Positions 1 through 7,578 of a stretch of DNA of 64,000 nucleotides are shown in pieces. This DNA is from an uncultured Lachnospiraceae bacterium (GTDB lineage Bacteria; Bacillota; Clostridia; Lachnospirales; Lachnospiraceae). The stretch is taken from contig CAJUNB010000011.1 of assembly GCA_910587635.1 (NCBI GenBank), forward strand, positions 62,001-126,000, read 5' to 3'. The position numbers and the translations under genes were made by a program. The notes under the pieces are model-generated. The model was not told the DNA's origin. It was given only the letters and a program-made list of their open reading frames with translations, and searched no databases. Numbering within the stretch: position 1 is the stretch's first letter; each line of letters opens with the position of its first letter.

Positions 1-103
1 GTGTGAAGGCAGTTCTTTGAGCAAAGCGAAAAGAACATACCCACGAGCCTAGCGAAGAGAACATCCTCAGCGAACACAGATAACATTAAGGAGGTAAATC
101 TAA

Positions 104-505
104 ATGACAATGAGTGATCCTATTGCAGATATGCTTACAAGAATCCGTAATGCTAATACTGCAAAACATGATACTGTAGATATTCCTTCTTCTAAAATGA
201 AATTGGCAATTGCGCAGATTCTTTTAGATGAGGGCTATATAAGAAAATATGACGTTGTAGAAGACGGAAATTTCAAGACAATCCGCATCACATTAAAGTA
301 TGGCGCTGATAAAAATGAAAAGATCATTACAGGCCTGAAAAGAATTTCCAAGCCGGGACTTCGTGTATATGCCGGCAAGGAAGACATGCCAAAGGTACTG
401 GGGGGACTTGGCGTAGCAATCGTTTCCACAAACCAGGGTGTTATCACTGATAAGAAAGCAAGAGAACTCAATATAGGCGGAGAAGTGCTGGCTTTTATCT
501 GGTGA
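104..505 (+). CDS. rpsH: 30S ribosomal protein S8
   Basis: Encodes a 133-residue S8 protein, a primary 16S rRNA-binding protein of the small-subunit platform. The sequence opens with MTMSDPIADMLTRIRNA, the usual S8 N-terminus, and ends with the conserved STNQGVITDKKAREL and GGEVLAFIW segments. Length is normal for the family. The start ATG lies 8 bases after AAGGAGG. It is the first complete gene of the window and belongs to the spc operon; the upstream gene, expected to be rpsN, lies outside. The 103 bases before it already carry repeat-like hairpin sequence of the type found after it. S8 is the known translational repressor of spc operons in other bacteria; no such site is resolved here. 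Confidence 0.98.
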   Translation: MTMSDPIADMLTRIRNANTAKHDTVDIPSSKMKLAIAQILLDEGYIRKYDVVEDGNFKTIRITLKYGADKNEKIITGLKRISKPGLRVYAGKEDMPKVLGGLGVAIVSTNQGVITDKKARELNIGGEVLAFIW

Positions 506-510
506 GAGCA

Positions 511-693
511 AAGAAAACAGGCACGAACGAAGTGAGTATTTGTTTTCTTGCGGCCAGATAGCGAAAGAATCGAGAGCGGCGTAAGCTGCGGAAAATGCGA
601 AGCATTTTGATTCTTGAGCGGAAGTGGATAGTCTAGAATGAAAGCTGTTCGGAGGAACTTGGCGAGGTATTTCACGAGCCTAGTGAATCGAAC
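511..693. repeat. cluster of three hairpin elements in the rpsH-rplF spacer
   Basis: The 264-bp spacer inside the spc operon holds three foldbacks. At 511-549 AAGAAAACA pairs with TGTTTTCTT. At 566-614 AGAATC pairs with GATTCT and encloses the perfect hairpin AAAATGC-GAA-GCATTTT (592-608), whose GCGAAGC core is a known very stable mini-hairpin. At 647-693 GTTCGG pairs with TCGAAC, with an inner CTTGGC/GCCTAG stem; this last unit recurs at 6369-6415 and 7533-7578. Such a long structured spacer is unusual in a ribosomal operon. Whether it acts on DNA or RNA is not known. Confidence 0.8.
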
Positions 694-769
694 TTCCTCT
701 GAGCCTGGCGGAAATAGAAATCATAAAAAAGCATCTGAATTAACATAGAAATTTACAGGAGGTACGGGC

Positions 770-1312
770 ATGTCACGTATAGGAAGAATGCCAATCGCAA
801 TTCCCGCAGGTGTAACTGTAGAAATTGCAGAAAATAATAAAGTGACTGTAAAAGGTCCTAAAGGAACTCTGGAAAGAGTATTGCCATCTGAGATGGAAAT
901 CAAGATGGAAGGTGAGTCTATTGTTGTTTCCAGACCTAATGATTTGAAAAAAATGAAATCTTTACACGGCCTGACAAGAACGCTGATTCACAATATGGTA
1001 GTAGGTGTAACAGAAGGATACCAGAAGAAGCTGGAAGTAAACGGTGTAGGTTACAGAGCAGCAAAAGCAGGCAAAAAGCTTACCTTATCTTTAGGATATT
1101 CCCATCCGGTAGAAATGGAAGACCCGGAAGGTGTGGAAACTGTTCTGGAAGGACAGAATGTTATTATCGTTAAAGGTATTGATAAAGAAAAAGTTGGCCA
1201 ATTCGCAGCTGAAATCAGAGACAAGAGAAGACCGGAGCCTTATAAGGGCAAAGGCATTAAGTATGCTGATGAAGTAATCAGACGTAAAGTTGGTAAGACT
1301 GGTAAGAAATAA
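770..1312 (+). CDS. rplF: 50S ribosomal protein L6
   Basis: Encodes a 180-residue L6 protein, which binds 23S rRNA near the sarcin-ricin loop and the factor-binding site. The N-terminus MSRIGRMPIAIPAGV and the C-terminal RRPEPYKGKGIKYADEVIRRKVGK segment are diagnostic; the latter is the second L6 domain's rRNA-binding tail. Length is normal. A strong AGGAGG site precedes the ATG with suitable spacing. It follows rpsH after an unusually long repeat-filled spacer and is followed closely by rplR, so it is most likely co-transcribed with both. Confidence 0.98.
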   Translation: MSRIGRMPIAIPAGVTVEIAENNKVTVKGPKGTLERVLPSEMEIKMEGESIVVSRPNDLKKMKSLHGLTRTLIHNMVVGVTEGYQKKLEVNGVGYRAAKAGKKLTLSLGYSHPVEMEDPEGVETVLEGQNVIIVKGIDKEKVGQFAAEIRDKRRPEPYKGKGIKYADEVIRRKVGKTGKK

Positions 1313-1332
1313 GAGATAAGGAGAGTGTGAAA

Positions 1333-1701
1333 ATGGTTAGCAAGAAATCGAGATCAGAAGTTCGGATAAAAAAGCATAAAAGAATACGCAACCGTTTCAG
1401 CGGCACTGCGCAGAAACCGCGTCTGTCTGTATTCAGAAGCAATAATCATATGTATGCTCAAATTATTGACGATACAGTTGGAAATACTTTAGTGGCTGCT
1501 TCTACGGTTGAAAAAGATGTGAAAGCAGAACTGGAAAAGACCAATAACGTTGATGCGGCAGCATATCTTGGAACAGTAATTGCTAAAAGAGCAATCGAAA
1601 AAGGAATTGAAGAAGTTGTTTTTGACAGAGGCGGCTTTATATATCATGGAAAAGTTGCAGCATTAGCTGAGGCGGCGAGAGAAGCTGGCCTGAAATTCTA
1701 G
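1333..1701 (+). CDS. rplR: 50S ribosomal protein L18
   Basis: Encodes a 122-residue L18, which with L5 and L25-type proteins anchors 5S rRNA in the large subunit. The basic N-terminus (VSKKSRSEVRIKKHKRIRNRF) and the motif RLSVFRSNNHMYAQIIDD are typical, as is the C-terminal FDRGGFIYHGKVAALAEAAREAGL. A GTG two codons upstream (1327) is in frame, but AAGGAG at 1318-1323 is only 3 bases from that GTG and 9 bases from the ATG at 1333, so the ATG is preferred. It sits 20 bp after rplF and 18 bp before rpsE in the spc operon. Confidence 0.97.
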   Translation: MVSKKSRSEVRIKKHKRIRNRFSGTAQKPRLSVFRSNNHMYAQIIDDTVGNTLVAASTVEKDVKAELEKTNNVDAAAYLGTVIAKRAIEKGIEEVVFDRGGFIYHGKVAALAEAAREAGLKF

Positions 1702-1719
1702 GAAAGGAAGAAGGAGAGC

Positions 1720-2229
1720 ATGAAGAATACAATCATAGACGTAAGCCAGTTAGAGTTAAATGATAAAGTCGTTGCTATCAAGCGCGTAACAAAGACTGTA
1801 AAGGGTGGACGTAACATGCGTTTTACGGCTCTTGTAGTCGTTGGTGATGGCAACGGACATGTAGGCGCTGGACTTGGCAAAGCTGTAGAAATTCCTGAAG
1901 CGATTCGTAAGGGAAAAGAAGATGCAATGAAACATATAATTACCGTTGCACTTGATGAGAATAATTCTATTACACATGACTTTATTGGAAAATATGGTGC
2001 AGCCAGCGTTCTTTTGAAGAGAGCCGCAGCAGGTACTGGTATTATTGCAGGAGGTCCTGCACGTAACGTTTGTGAGCTGGCAGGCATTAAAAATATCCGT
2101 ACAAAATGTCTTGGTTCCAATAATAAACAGAATGTTGTACTTGCAACAATTGAAGGATTGCGTCAGTTGAAAACACCTGAGGAAGTGGCAAGGAACCGTG
2201 GAAAGTCTGTTGAAGAGATTTTAAGTTAA
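1720..2229 (+). CDS. rpsE: 30S ribosomal protein S5
   Basis: Encodes a 169-residue S5, a 16S rRNA-binding protein at the mRNA entry site involved in decoding fidelity. The double-stranded RNA-binding-like N-terminal domain is visible as VVAIKRVTKTVKGGRNMRFTALVVVGD and the C-terminal domain as the GPARNVCELAGIKNIRTKCLGS region. Normal length. AGAAGGAG precedes the ATG. The gene follows rplR by 18 bp and precedes rpmD by 13 bp, which is the expected spc order. Confidence 0.98.
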   Translation: MKNTIIDVSQLELNDKVVAIKRVTKTVKGGRNMRFTALVVVGDGNGHVGAGLGKAVEIPEAIRKGKEDAMKHIITVALDENNSITHDFIGKYGAASVLLKRAAAGTGIIAGGPARNVCELAGIKNIRTKCLGSNNKQNVVLATIEGLRQLKTPEEVARNRGKSVEEILS

Positions 2230-2242
2230 GGAGGAGACTGAA

Positions 2243-2425
2243 ATGGAAAAAACATTAAAAGTGACTTTGGTAAAATCTCCTATCGGTGCAGTTCCCAAGC
2301 ACAGGAAAACAGTTGAGGCAATGGGGCTTCGAAAGCTCCATAAGACGGTTGAGCTGCCGGATAATGATGCCACCAGAGGCATGATCAGACAAGTAAATTA
2401 TATGGTTAAAGTAGAAGAAGCTTAA
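2243..2425 (+). CDS. rpmD: 50S ribosomal protein L30
   Basis: Encodes a 60-residue L30, a small globular large-subunit protein that contacts 23S and 5S rRNA. Conserved features are KVTLVKSPIGAVPKHRKTVEAMGLRKL and the C-terminal RGMIRQVNYMVKVEE. GGAGGAG lies just upstream of the ATG. The gene is in its normal place between rpsE and rplO with a 13-bp gap before it. Confidence 0.97.
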   Translation: MEKTLKVTLVKSPIGAVPKHRKTVEAMGLRKLHKTVELPDNDATRGMIRQVNYMVKVEEA

Positions 2426-2446
2426 TAGGGTAAAGGAGGTGTCAGC

Positions 2447-2884
2447 ATGGATTTATCCAATTTAAAACCTGCAGAGGGTTCAAAGCATAACGATTTCAGA
2501 CGTGGCCGTGGGCATGGTTCGGGCAACGGAAAGACAGCAGGCAAAGGCCATAAAGGACAGAAGGCCCGTTCTGGATCACCAAGACCGGGTTTTGAAGGCG
2601 GTCAGATGCCTTTATACAGACGTATTCCCAAGAGAGGGTTTACAAACAGAAATACAAAAGACATAGTTGCTATTAATTTGGCGGCACTGGAGAGATTCGA
2701 TAACGGTGCGACCGTAGATGTAGAAGCGTTAATTGCAGCAGGCATTGTAAAGAATCCCAGAGATGGCGTAAAGATTCTCGGAAATGGAGAACTTACCAAG
2801 AAGCTTGAAGTAAAAGCAAATGCATTCAGTGCATCTGCGAAAGAAAAAATTGAAGCTCTTGGTGGAACAGCAGAGGTGATTTAA
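2447..2884 (+). CDS. rplO: 50S ribosomal protein L15
   Basis: Encodes a 145-residue L15, a 23S rRNA-binding protein with an extended basic N-terminal arm. The Gly/Arg/Lys-rich arm (DFRRGRGHGSGNGKTAGKGHKGQKARSG) and PRPGFEGGQMPLYRRIPKRGF are diagnostic; the C-terminal half shows the usual LEVKANAFSASAKEKIEALGG. AAAGGAGG precedes the ATG. The last base of its stop codon is the first base of the secY start codon, which suggests translational coupling to the translocon gene. Confidence 0.98.
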   Translation: MDLSNLKPAEGSKHNDFRRGRGHGSGNGKTAGKGHKGQKARSGSPRPGFEGGQMPLYRRIPKRGFTNRNTKDIVAINLAALERFDNGATVDVEALIAAGIVKNPRDGVKILGNGELTKKLEVKANAFSASAKEKIEALGGTAEVI

Positions 2885-4197
2885 TGCTTGAAACACTGAA
2901 AAATGCGTTTAGAGTCAAAGAAATCAGGAAAAAGATACTGTTTACCTTGGTTATGTTAGTTGTGATCCGTATTGGTTCACAACTTCCTGTACCGGGGGTG
3001 GACAGACATTATATTGAAAACTGGTTTGCAACGCAGACAGGGGATGCTTTTAGTTTTTTTGATGCCTTTACGGGCGGTTCTTTTCTGAACATGTCTGTAT
3101 TTGCGTTGAATATAACACCGTATATTACATCCTCGATTATTATACAGCTTCTGACAATTGCTATTCCGAAGCTGGAAGAGATGCAAAAAGACGGAGAAGA
3201 TGGAAGAAAGAAACTGGCTTCCATCACTCGCTATGTGACAGTGGCACTTGCTTTGGTCGAGTCTATTGCCATGGCAGTAGGATTTGGCAGATCGGGACTT
3301 CTGGAAGAGTACAATGCCTTAAATGTGGTATCTGTAGTATGTGCTCTTGTTGCAGGAAGTGCTCTGCTGATGTGGATTGGAGAACGGATTACAGAGAATG
3401 GTATCGGAAATGGTATTTCCATCGTACTGGTAATCAACATTATTTCCAGACTGCCTCAGGATTTTTATGGACTGTATGAACAGTTCATTAAGGGAAAATC
3501 GATTGCGGTGGGTGTTGTTTCTGCTGTCATTATCCTTGCAATTGTAATTGCGATGGTAGTGCTTGTTATTCTCTTAAATGACGGAACACGTAAAATTCCG
3601 GTTCAGTATGCAAAGAAGATCCAGGGTAGAAAGATGGTAGGAGGGATGTCCAGTAACATACCTTTGAAAATCAATACGGCTGGTGTTATTCCGATTATTT
3701 TTGCTTCTTCTCTGATGCAGTTTCCGATTATTATCTGTTCCTTTGTAGGATATCAGGGAACTGGTATCTGGGGGGAGATTTTAAAAGGGCTGAATGCAGG
3801 GAACTGGTGCAATCCCAGTCAGCTTAAGTATTCCATCGGGTTGGTAGTGTATGTGGTGTTAGTTATTTTCTTTGCTTATTTCTATACGTCTATCACTTTT
3901 AATCCGTTGGAGATTGCCAATAATATGAAAAAACAGGGTGGGTTTATACCGGGCATCAGACCAGGCAGACCTACCAGCGATTATTTGACGAAGATTTTGA
4001 ATTATATTATTTTTATTGGAGCCTGTGGACTTACTATTGTCGCGATTATTCCATATTTCTTCAATGGTGTGTTCCATGCAAGCGTTTCCTTTGGTGGAAC
4101 AAGTCTGATCATTATTGTCAGTGTTATCCTGGAAACAATCAAACAGGTTGAATCGCAGATGCTTGTTCGAAACTACAAAGGATTTTTGAATGATTAA
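2884..4197 (+). CDS. secY: SecY protein translocase channel subunit
   Basis: Encodes the 437-residue central subunit of the SecYEG translocon, the membrane channel for Sec-dependent export and membrane insertion. Ten hydrophobic segments can be followed along the protein. The plug and early region (GSQLPVPGVDR) and the cytosolic loop FNPLEIANNMKKQGGFIPGIRPGRPTSDYL are classical SecY signatures. It starts at the stop codon of rplO. A 207-bp spacer with repeat-like sequence separates it from adk. Confidence 0.98.
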   Translation: MLETLKNAFRVKEIRKKILFTLVMLVVIRIGSQLPVPGVDRHYIENWFATQTGDAFSFFDAFTGGSFLNMSVFALNITPYITSSIIIQLLTIAIPKLEEMQKDGEDGRKKLASITRYVTVALALVESIAMAVGFGRSGLLEEYNALNVVSVVCALVAGSALLMWIGERITENGIGNGISIVLVINIISRLPQDFYGLYEQFIKGKSIAVGVVSAVIILAIVIAMVVLVILLNDGTRKIPVQYAKKIQGRKMVGGMSSNIPLKINTAGVIPIIFASSLMQFPIIICSFVGYQGTGIWGEILKGLNAGNWCNPSQLKYSIGLVVYVVLVIFFAYFYTSITFNPLEIANNMKKQGGFIPGIRPGRPTSDYLTKILNYIIFIGACGLTIVAIIPYFFNGVFHASVSFGGTSLIIIVSVILETIKQVESQMLVRNYKGFLND

Positions 4198-4291
4198 CAA
4201 CAAAGTGACAGAGTTTGGGACAGCGCAGAAATGCCTGTCCCTGTCCCTGCTTTTATCATACTGGAATGCCCGGTGCGATAAAAACAGGATA

Positions 4292-4348
4292 CATAGCTCG
4301 CGGAGAGGAGAACACTGCAATGCAGCCCGATCCCCCGCAGTAAGTAGT
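4292..4348 (+). repeat. variant copy of a mosaic intergenic element in the secY-adk spacer
   Basis: The spacer carries AGCTCGCGGAGAGGA, which recurs exactly at 10834-10848 before the larger structured element described there. GCGG near the left end can pair with CCGC near the right end, and ACTGC-AAT-GCAG can form an inner hairpin. The CCCTAAAGGACT core of the other two copies is missing here, so this is a partial or diverged member. Confidence 0.5.
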
Positions 4349-4404
4349 GTGGAGAAATGCATTCCCCTACACGATTGGTACAGCAAATTGAGAGGAAGAG
4401 TAAA

Positions 4405-5049
4405 ATGAAGATTATTATGTTGGGCGCTCCCGGAGCCGGAAAAGGAACACAGGCAAAGATGATCGCTGACAAATATGGTGTTCCCCATGTTTCCACAGGA
4501 GATATTTTCAGGGCAAATATTAAAGAAGGCACAGAGCTTGGAAAAGAAGCAAAGACTTATATGGACAGAGGCCTTCTCGTACCGGACGAGTTGACTGTGA
4601 AGATTCTGCTTGACAGGGTGGCAAAAGAAGATTGCAAAAAAGGTTACATATTGGACGGTTTTCCTCGGACAATTCCACAGGCGCAGGTATTGGATGCAGA
4701 GCTGGAGAAGCTGGGAGAGGGAATTGATTTTGCTATTAATGTAGATGTACCGGATAACCATATTGTAGAGAGAATGTCGGGCAGACGTGCCTGTGTGGAA
4801 TGCGGTGCTACTTATCATATTGTACATATTCCGTCCCAAAAGGAAGGCATATGCGACAGATGCGGAAAAGAGCTTGTGCTGCGCGACGATGATAAGCCGG
4901 AGACTATTCAAAGCCGTTTGGATGTATATCATGATCAGACACAGCCCCTTATCGCATTTTATACAGAAAAAGGTATTTTAAGGACGATAGATGGAACTGC
5001 TGATATGAAAGACGTATTTAAGACGATAACAGGAATCCTGGGAGAGTAA
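4405..5049 (+). CDS. adk: adenylate kinase
   Basis: Encodes a 214-residue cytosolic adenylate kinase that interconverts ATP + AMP and 2 ADP. The P-loop GAPGAGKGT, the AMP-binding segment STGDIFRANI, the GFPRT motif (DGFPRTIPQAQ) and the LID are all present. The LID is the zinc type with Cys130, Cys133, Cys150 and Cys153, common in Gram-positive bacteria. Earlier in-frame starts exist, but family length and the GAGGAAGAG site just upstream favour the ATG at 4405. It is followed by map after 1 bp. Confidence 0.97.
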   Translation: MKIIMLGAPGAGKGTQAKMIADKYGVPHVSTGDIFRANIKEGTELGKEAKTYMDRGLLVPDELTVKILLDRVAKEDCKKGYILDGFPRTIPQAQVLDAELEKLGEGIDFAINVDVPDNHIVERMSGRRACVECGATYHIVHIPSQKEGICDRCGKELVLRDDDKPETIQSRLDVYHDQTQPLIAFYTEKGILRTIDGTADMKDVFKTITGILGE

Positions 5050-5050
5050 A

Positions 5051-5815
5051 ATGGCTGTATCAATTAAAACTGCAAGGGAAATAGAATTGATGCGTCAGTC
5101 TGCCAGACTCTTGGAAGATGTTTTTGCCAGTTTGGAGGCCGCTGTACGGCCAGGTATTTCCACAAAGGAAATAGACAGACTTGGAGAAAAGCTGATCAGA
5201 GAACACGGATGCGAGCCCAACTTTTTGCATTATAATGGATACCCGGCGTCAATCTGTGTTTCTGTCAATGATGAAGTGGTACATGGGATTCCACACAATG
5301 CTCATATTTTACAGGAGGGCGACATCGTCAGCCTGGACGCAGGCCTGATCTATAAAGGATATCATTCCGATATGGCAAGGACTTTTGGCGTAGGAGAAAT
5401 TTCGGAAGAGGCCAAAAAACTGATACAGGTGACAAGACAGAGTTTTTTTGAGGGCATTAAAATGGCAAAACCTGGCAATCATTTATATGATATATCCAAT
5501 GCTATTGACAGTTATGTGACTCCGCATGGGTATGGTATTGTCAGAGATCTGGTAGGTCATGGTATCGGAACGAAGCTGCATGAAGACCCTCAGGTGCCCA
5601 ATTTTGCACAGAAGAAAAGAGGACTTCTCCTGCGGGCCGGTATGACACTGGCGATTGAGCCGATGATCAATATGGGAAGAGCCGATGTGGAGTGGCTGGA
5701 TGATGACTGGACAGTAGTGACAGAGGACGGTTCTTTGTCGGCACATTATGAAAATACGATTTTGATTACGGATGGAGAGCCTGAAATACTGACAATGAGC
5801 GGGAAGTGCGAATAG
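5051..5815 (+). CDS. map: type I methionine aminopeptidase
   Basis: Encodes a 254-residue cytosolic metallo-aminopeptidase that removes the initiator methionine from nascent proteins. The pita-bread fold signatures are seen: SVNDEVVHGIP (substrate-binding His), the metal-binding Asp pair in SLDAGLIYKGYHSDMARTF, the GHGIGTKLHEDPQVPN segment with a metal-ligand His, and the Glu ligands in AIEPMINMG and HYENTILIT. No N-terminal SEC-C zinc extension is present. It is 1 bp from adk and 10 bp from the KOW-protein gene. Confidence 0.97.
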   Translation: MAVSIKTAREIELMRQSARLLEDVFASLEAAVRPGISTKEIDRLGEKLIREHGCEPNFLHYNGYPASICVSVNDEVVHGIPHNAHILQEGDIVSLDAGLIYKGYHSDMARTFGVGEISEEAKKLIQVTRQSFFEGIKMAKPGNHLYDISNAIDSYVTPHGYGIVRDLVGHGIGTKLHEDPQVPNFAQKKRGLLLRAGMTLAIEPMINMGRADVEWLDDDWTVVTEDGSLSAHYENTILITDGEPEILTMSGKCE

Positions 5816-5825
5816 GAGTAGCCGT

Positions 5826-6119
5826 ATGAAGGGAATGTTTGCCACGTCAAAAGCCGGACATGACAAAGGAAAACTTTATATCATAATGGAAGAAGAGGAC
5901 GAATATGTTTATTTGTCAGACGGTCGGTTACGTACAGTAGATAAGCTCAAAAAGAAAAAGAAGAAACATATTCAAATCATAAAAAAGATAGATGAAAGAA
6001 TCTTTTTGGAAATAGAAAATCACAGACAGATCAGCAATGAAGAAATAAAACGTGCAATTAAAGAATATGTGCACAGGCCGATTCAGGAGGGAGAAAATGT
6101 CAAAAGCCGATGTTATTGA
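5826..6119 (+). CDS. KOW-domain RNA-binding protein (L14e/L27e-like)
   Basis: Encodes a 97-residue basic protein beginning MKGMFATSKAGHDKGKLYIIM, which fits a KOW motif of the kind found in L14e/L6e/L27e-like proteins. A Lys-rich stretch follows (KKKKKKH). Proteins of this type sit between map and infA in many Clostridia and are thought to bind RNA or ribosomes, but the role is not established. Its last 23 bases overlap the start of infA, so translation of the two is probably coupled. Confidence 0.85.
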   Translation: MKGMFATSKAGHDKGKLYIIMEEEDEYVYLSDGRLRTVDKLKKKKKKHIQIIKKIDERIFLEIENHRQISNEEIKRAIKEYVHRPIQEGENVKSRCY

Positions 6120-6315
6120 AATCGAAGGTACAGTAGTAGAGAAGCTGCCGAATACCATGTTTCAGGTGGAGCTGGAAAATGGACACAGGGTACTCGCCCA
6201 TATCAGTGGTAAGCTCAGGCAGAATTTTATTCGTATTTTGCCGGGAGATAAAGTTACATTGGAACTGTCTCCCTATGATCTTTCCAAAGGCAGAATCATC
6301 TGGAGGGATAAGTGA
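6097..6315 (+). CDS. infA: translation initiation factor IF-1
   Basis: Encodes a 72-residue IF-1, an OB-fold protein that occupies the A site of the 30S subunit during initiation. The full S1/OB fold is present (VIEIEGTVVEKLPNTMFQVELENGH, LAHISGKLRQNFIRILPGDKVTLELSPYDLSKGRI). The ATG at 6097 gives the exact family length, follows GGAGGGAG, and lies within the end of the KOW gene. About 300 bp of repeat-containing DNA and a promoter separate it from rpmJ. Confidence 0.98.
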   Translation: MSKADVIEIEGTVVEKLPNTMFQVELENGHRVLAHISGKLRQNFIRILPGDKVTLELSPYDLSKGRIIWRDK

Positions 6316-6318
6316 AGA

Positions 6319-6359
6319 CTTAATGAAAACGAGTGCATAGCACGAAGTTTGAATTTAGT
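6319..6359 (+). repeat. 41-bp repeat, copy 1 (after infA)
   Basis: These 41 bases, starting CTTAATGAAAACGAGTGCAT, are identical to 7483-7523 after rpsM. A shorter third version (ATTAATGAAAACGAGTGCGT) lies at 7591-7610. In both full copies the unit follows a ribosomal-operon stop codon directly and is followed by the hairpin unit CTTGGCGAGG...GAGCCTAG, so the two repeats form a composite cassette. Confidence 0.9.
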
Positions 6360-6368
6360 CTGAACTTA

Positions 6369-6415
6369 GTTCTGCGGAACTTGGCGAGGTATTTTACGAG
6401 CCTAGTGAGCAGAAC
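6369..6415. repeat. hairpin repeat unit, copy with GTTCTGC/GCAGAAC stem
   Basis: An imperfect foldback: GTTCTGC (6369-6375) pairs with GCAGAAC (6409-6415), and inside it CTTGGC (6380-6385) pairs with GCCTAG (6400-6405). The sister copies at 647-693 and 7533-7578 keep the inner sequence but have GTTCGG with TCGAAC or CCGAAC as the outer stem, so the outer stem changes on both sides together. A related degenerate stretch continues to about 6530 in the same spacer. Confidence 0.8.
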
Positions 6416-6554
6416 ATCCCCATATAGCGAGGTTCTTTCGAGCTTAGTGCGAACTTAGTTCTGCGTCGCTTGGCGAAAGCAAGCACGCAGTGCGCAGGTT
6501 GAGTTTAGCAAGCGGAACATCCCAAAAACATAGTATTTTGCTGGAAAAACCTAC

Positions 6555-6583
6555 TTGCAAATTGCTATATGCCATGATATAAT
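6555..6583 (+). promoter_or_regulatory. internal promoter of the alpha operon
   Basis: TTGCAA (6555-6560), a 17-bp spacer and TATAAT (6578-6583), with an extended -10 TGA at 6575-6577. It lies 34 bp before the rpmJ start and would drive rpmJ, rpsM, rpsK, rpsD, rpoA and rplQ independently of the spc operon. Confidence 0.8.
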
Positions 6584-6616
6584 ATAAAGCGGTCTTTTTT
6601 GAAAGGAGGGTTTCAA

Positions 6617-6730
6617 GTGAAGGTCAGATCATCAGTAAAGCCTATTTGCGAGAAATGCAAAGTCATTAAAAGAAAAGGAACGATCAGAATTATCTGTGAG
6701 AATCCGAAACACAAACAGAGACAAGGATAA
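6617..6730 (+). CDS. rpmJ: 50S ribosomal protein L36
   Basis: Encodes a 37-residue L36, the smallest large-subunit protein. Translated from the GTG it reads MKVRSSVKPICEKCKVIKRK and then GTIRIICENPKHKQRQG. Cys11, Cys14, Cys27 and His32 form the zinc-ribbon set, so this is the zinc-containing (C+) type. AAAGGAGG (6602-6609) lies 7 bases upstream of the GTG. The position after infA is the conserved one. A long structured spacer separates it from rpsM. Confidence 0.97.
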   Translation: MKVRSSVKPICEKCKVIKRKGTIRIICENPKHKQRQG

Positions 6731-7104
6731 TAATCTTCTTGTCACATTTTTATGTGCGGCTACAGAATATATATAAGAACGAAAAATTTTATTCTTATTT
6801 CGTATTCTGATTTAGATATTGAACGTAGATGAGCCTACGGGAGATACATTTGATACTATTTTCCCTGTCAGCAGAAAAGATAGAAGAAATAGTGCTGGTT
6901 ATTAGGAAAATAGAGGCCGGACAGAGGCGAAGGTGCAGAGTTTGGATGCATCATGCTACATGAAATAGCAGAAATATGTTCCAAAAAGACATTTCTGAGA
7001 TTTCATAGCAAGTCTGGTGGTACAGTAATATTTGTGCCCAATCAAACAGTAACTACAGAGCTGCCGGTATCAAGACCGGCACAGGAAAATGGAGGAAACA
7101 AAGA
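6731..7104 (+). other. rpsM leader region with two hairpins
   Basis: A 374-bp gap without a convincing gene. Two foldbacks stand out. At 6961-7005 TGAAAT pairs with ATTTCA and encloses a GAAATATGT/ACATTTC stem with one bulge. At 7063-7080 GCCGGT-ATCAAG-ACCGGC ends 24 bases before the rpsM start. The alpha operon is controlled by S4 binding to a leader in other bacteria. The position would suit such a control element, but I cannot match it to a known S4 site. Confidence 0.5.
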
Positions 7105-7473
7105 ATGGCTCGTATTGCAGGTGTTGATTTACCGAGAGACAAACGTGTTGAGATTGGTTTGACTTATATCTACGGAATCGGCAGAGTAAGCTCTAACAAG
7201 ATTCTGGCAGAAGCAAATGTCAATCCAGATACACGTGTAAGGGAATTGACTGACGATGAAGTAAAACGTCTGAGTGAAATTATTGCCCATGGTTATATGG
7301 TGGAAGGTGATCTCAGAAGAGAAATCGCACTTAACATCAAGAGATTACAGGAAATCGGATGTTACAGAGGAATTCGCCACAGGAGAGGACTTCCTGTACG
7401 TGGTCAGAAGACAAAGACCAATGCAAGAACAAGAAAAGGTCCGAGAAAAACTGTTGCAGGTAAGAAAAAGTAA
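7105..7473 (+). CDS. rpsM: 30S ribosomal protein S13
   Basis: Encodes a 122-residue S13, a head protein of the small subunit that contacts the P-site tRNA and forms an intersubunit bridge. The helix-two-turn-helix region (MARIAGVDLPRDKRVEIGLTYIYGIGR) and the basic C-terminal tail (RGLPVRGQKTKTNARTRKGPRKTVAGKKK) are diagnostic. GGAGGAAAC precedes the ATG. It is followed by a 199-bp repeat-filled spacer rather than directly by rpsK. Confidence 0.98.
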   Translation: MARIAGVDLPRDKRVEIGLTYIYGIGRVSSNKILAEANVNPDTRVRELTDDEVKRLSEIIAHGYMVEGDLRREIALNIKRLQEIGCYRGIRHRRGLPVRGQKTKTNARTRKGPRKTVAGKKK

Positions 7474-7482
7474 AACAGAGCA

Positions 7483-7523
7483 CTTAATGAAAACGAGTGC
7501 ATAGCACGAAGTTTGAATTTAGT
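7483..7523 (+). repeat. 41-bp repeat, copy 2 (after rpsM)
   Basis: Identical over 41 bases to 6319-6359. It begins 10 bp after the rpsM stop codon and is followed directly by the third copy of the hairpin unit, as in the infA-rpmJ spacer. A shorter diverged version occurs at 7591-7610. Confidence 0.9.
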
Positions 7524-7532
7524 GCGAGTTTT

Positions 7533-7578
7533 GTTCGGAGGAACTTGGCGAGGTATTTTCGAGCCTAGTGAACCGAAC
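7533..7578. repeat. hairpin repeat unit, copy with GTTCGG/CCGAAC stem
   Basis: GTTCGG (7533-7538) pairs with CCGAAC (7573-7578), and the inner CTTGGC/GCCTAG stem is conserved with the copies at 647-693 and 6369-6415. The outer stem is perfectly paired although its sequence differs from the 6369-6415 copy. The unit fills the middle of the rpsM-rpsK spacer. Confidence 0.8.

Larger units (their letters stand above)
6316..6616. other. non-coding infA-rpmJ spacer
   Basis: This spacer of about 300 bp holds the 41-bp repeat, the hairpin unit, further degenerate hairpin sequence (6427-6530, including GCTTG-GCGAAAG-CAAGC) and then a clear promoter at 6555-6583. No coding sequence is seen before the GTG of rpmJ. 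Confidence 0.8.

Noticed and set aside
3859..4932. Long minus-strand reading frame of 357 codons opposite the end of secY and adk
   Set aside because: It lies antisense to two certain genes, has no ribosome-binding site and its composition is that of a shadow frame.
6953..7162. Small reading frame of 69 codons overlapping the start of rpsM
   Set aside because: It covers the leader hairpins and the rpsM start in another frame, with no suitable ribosome-binding site.
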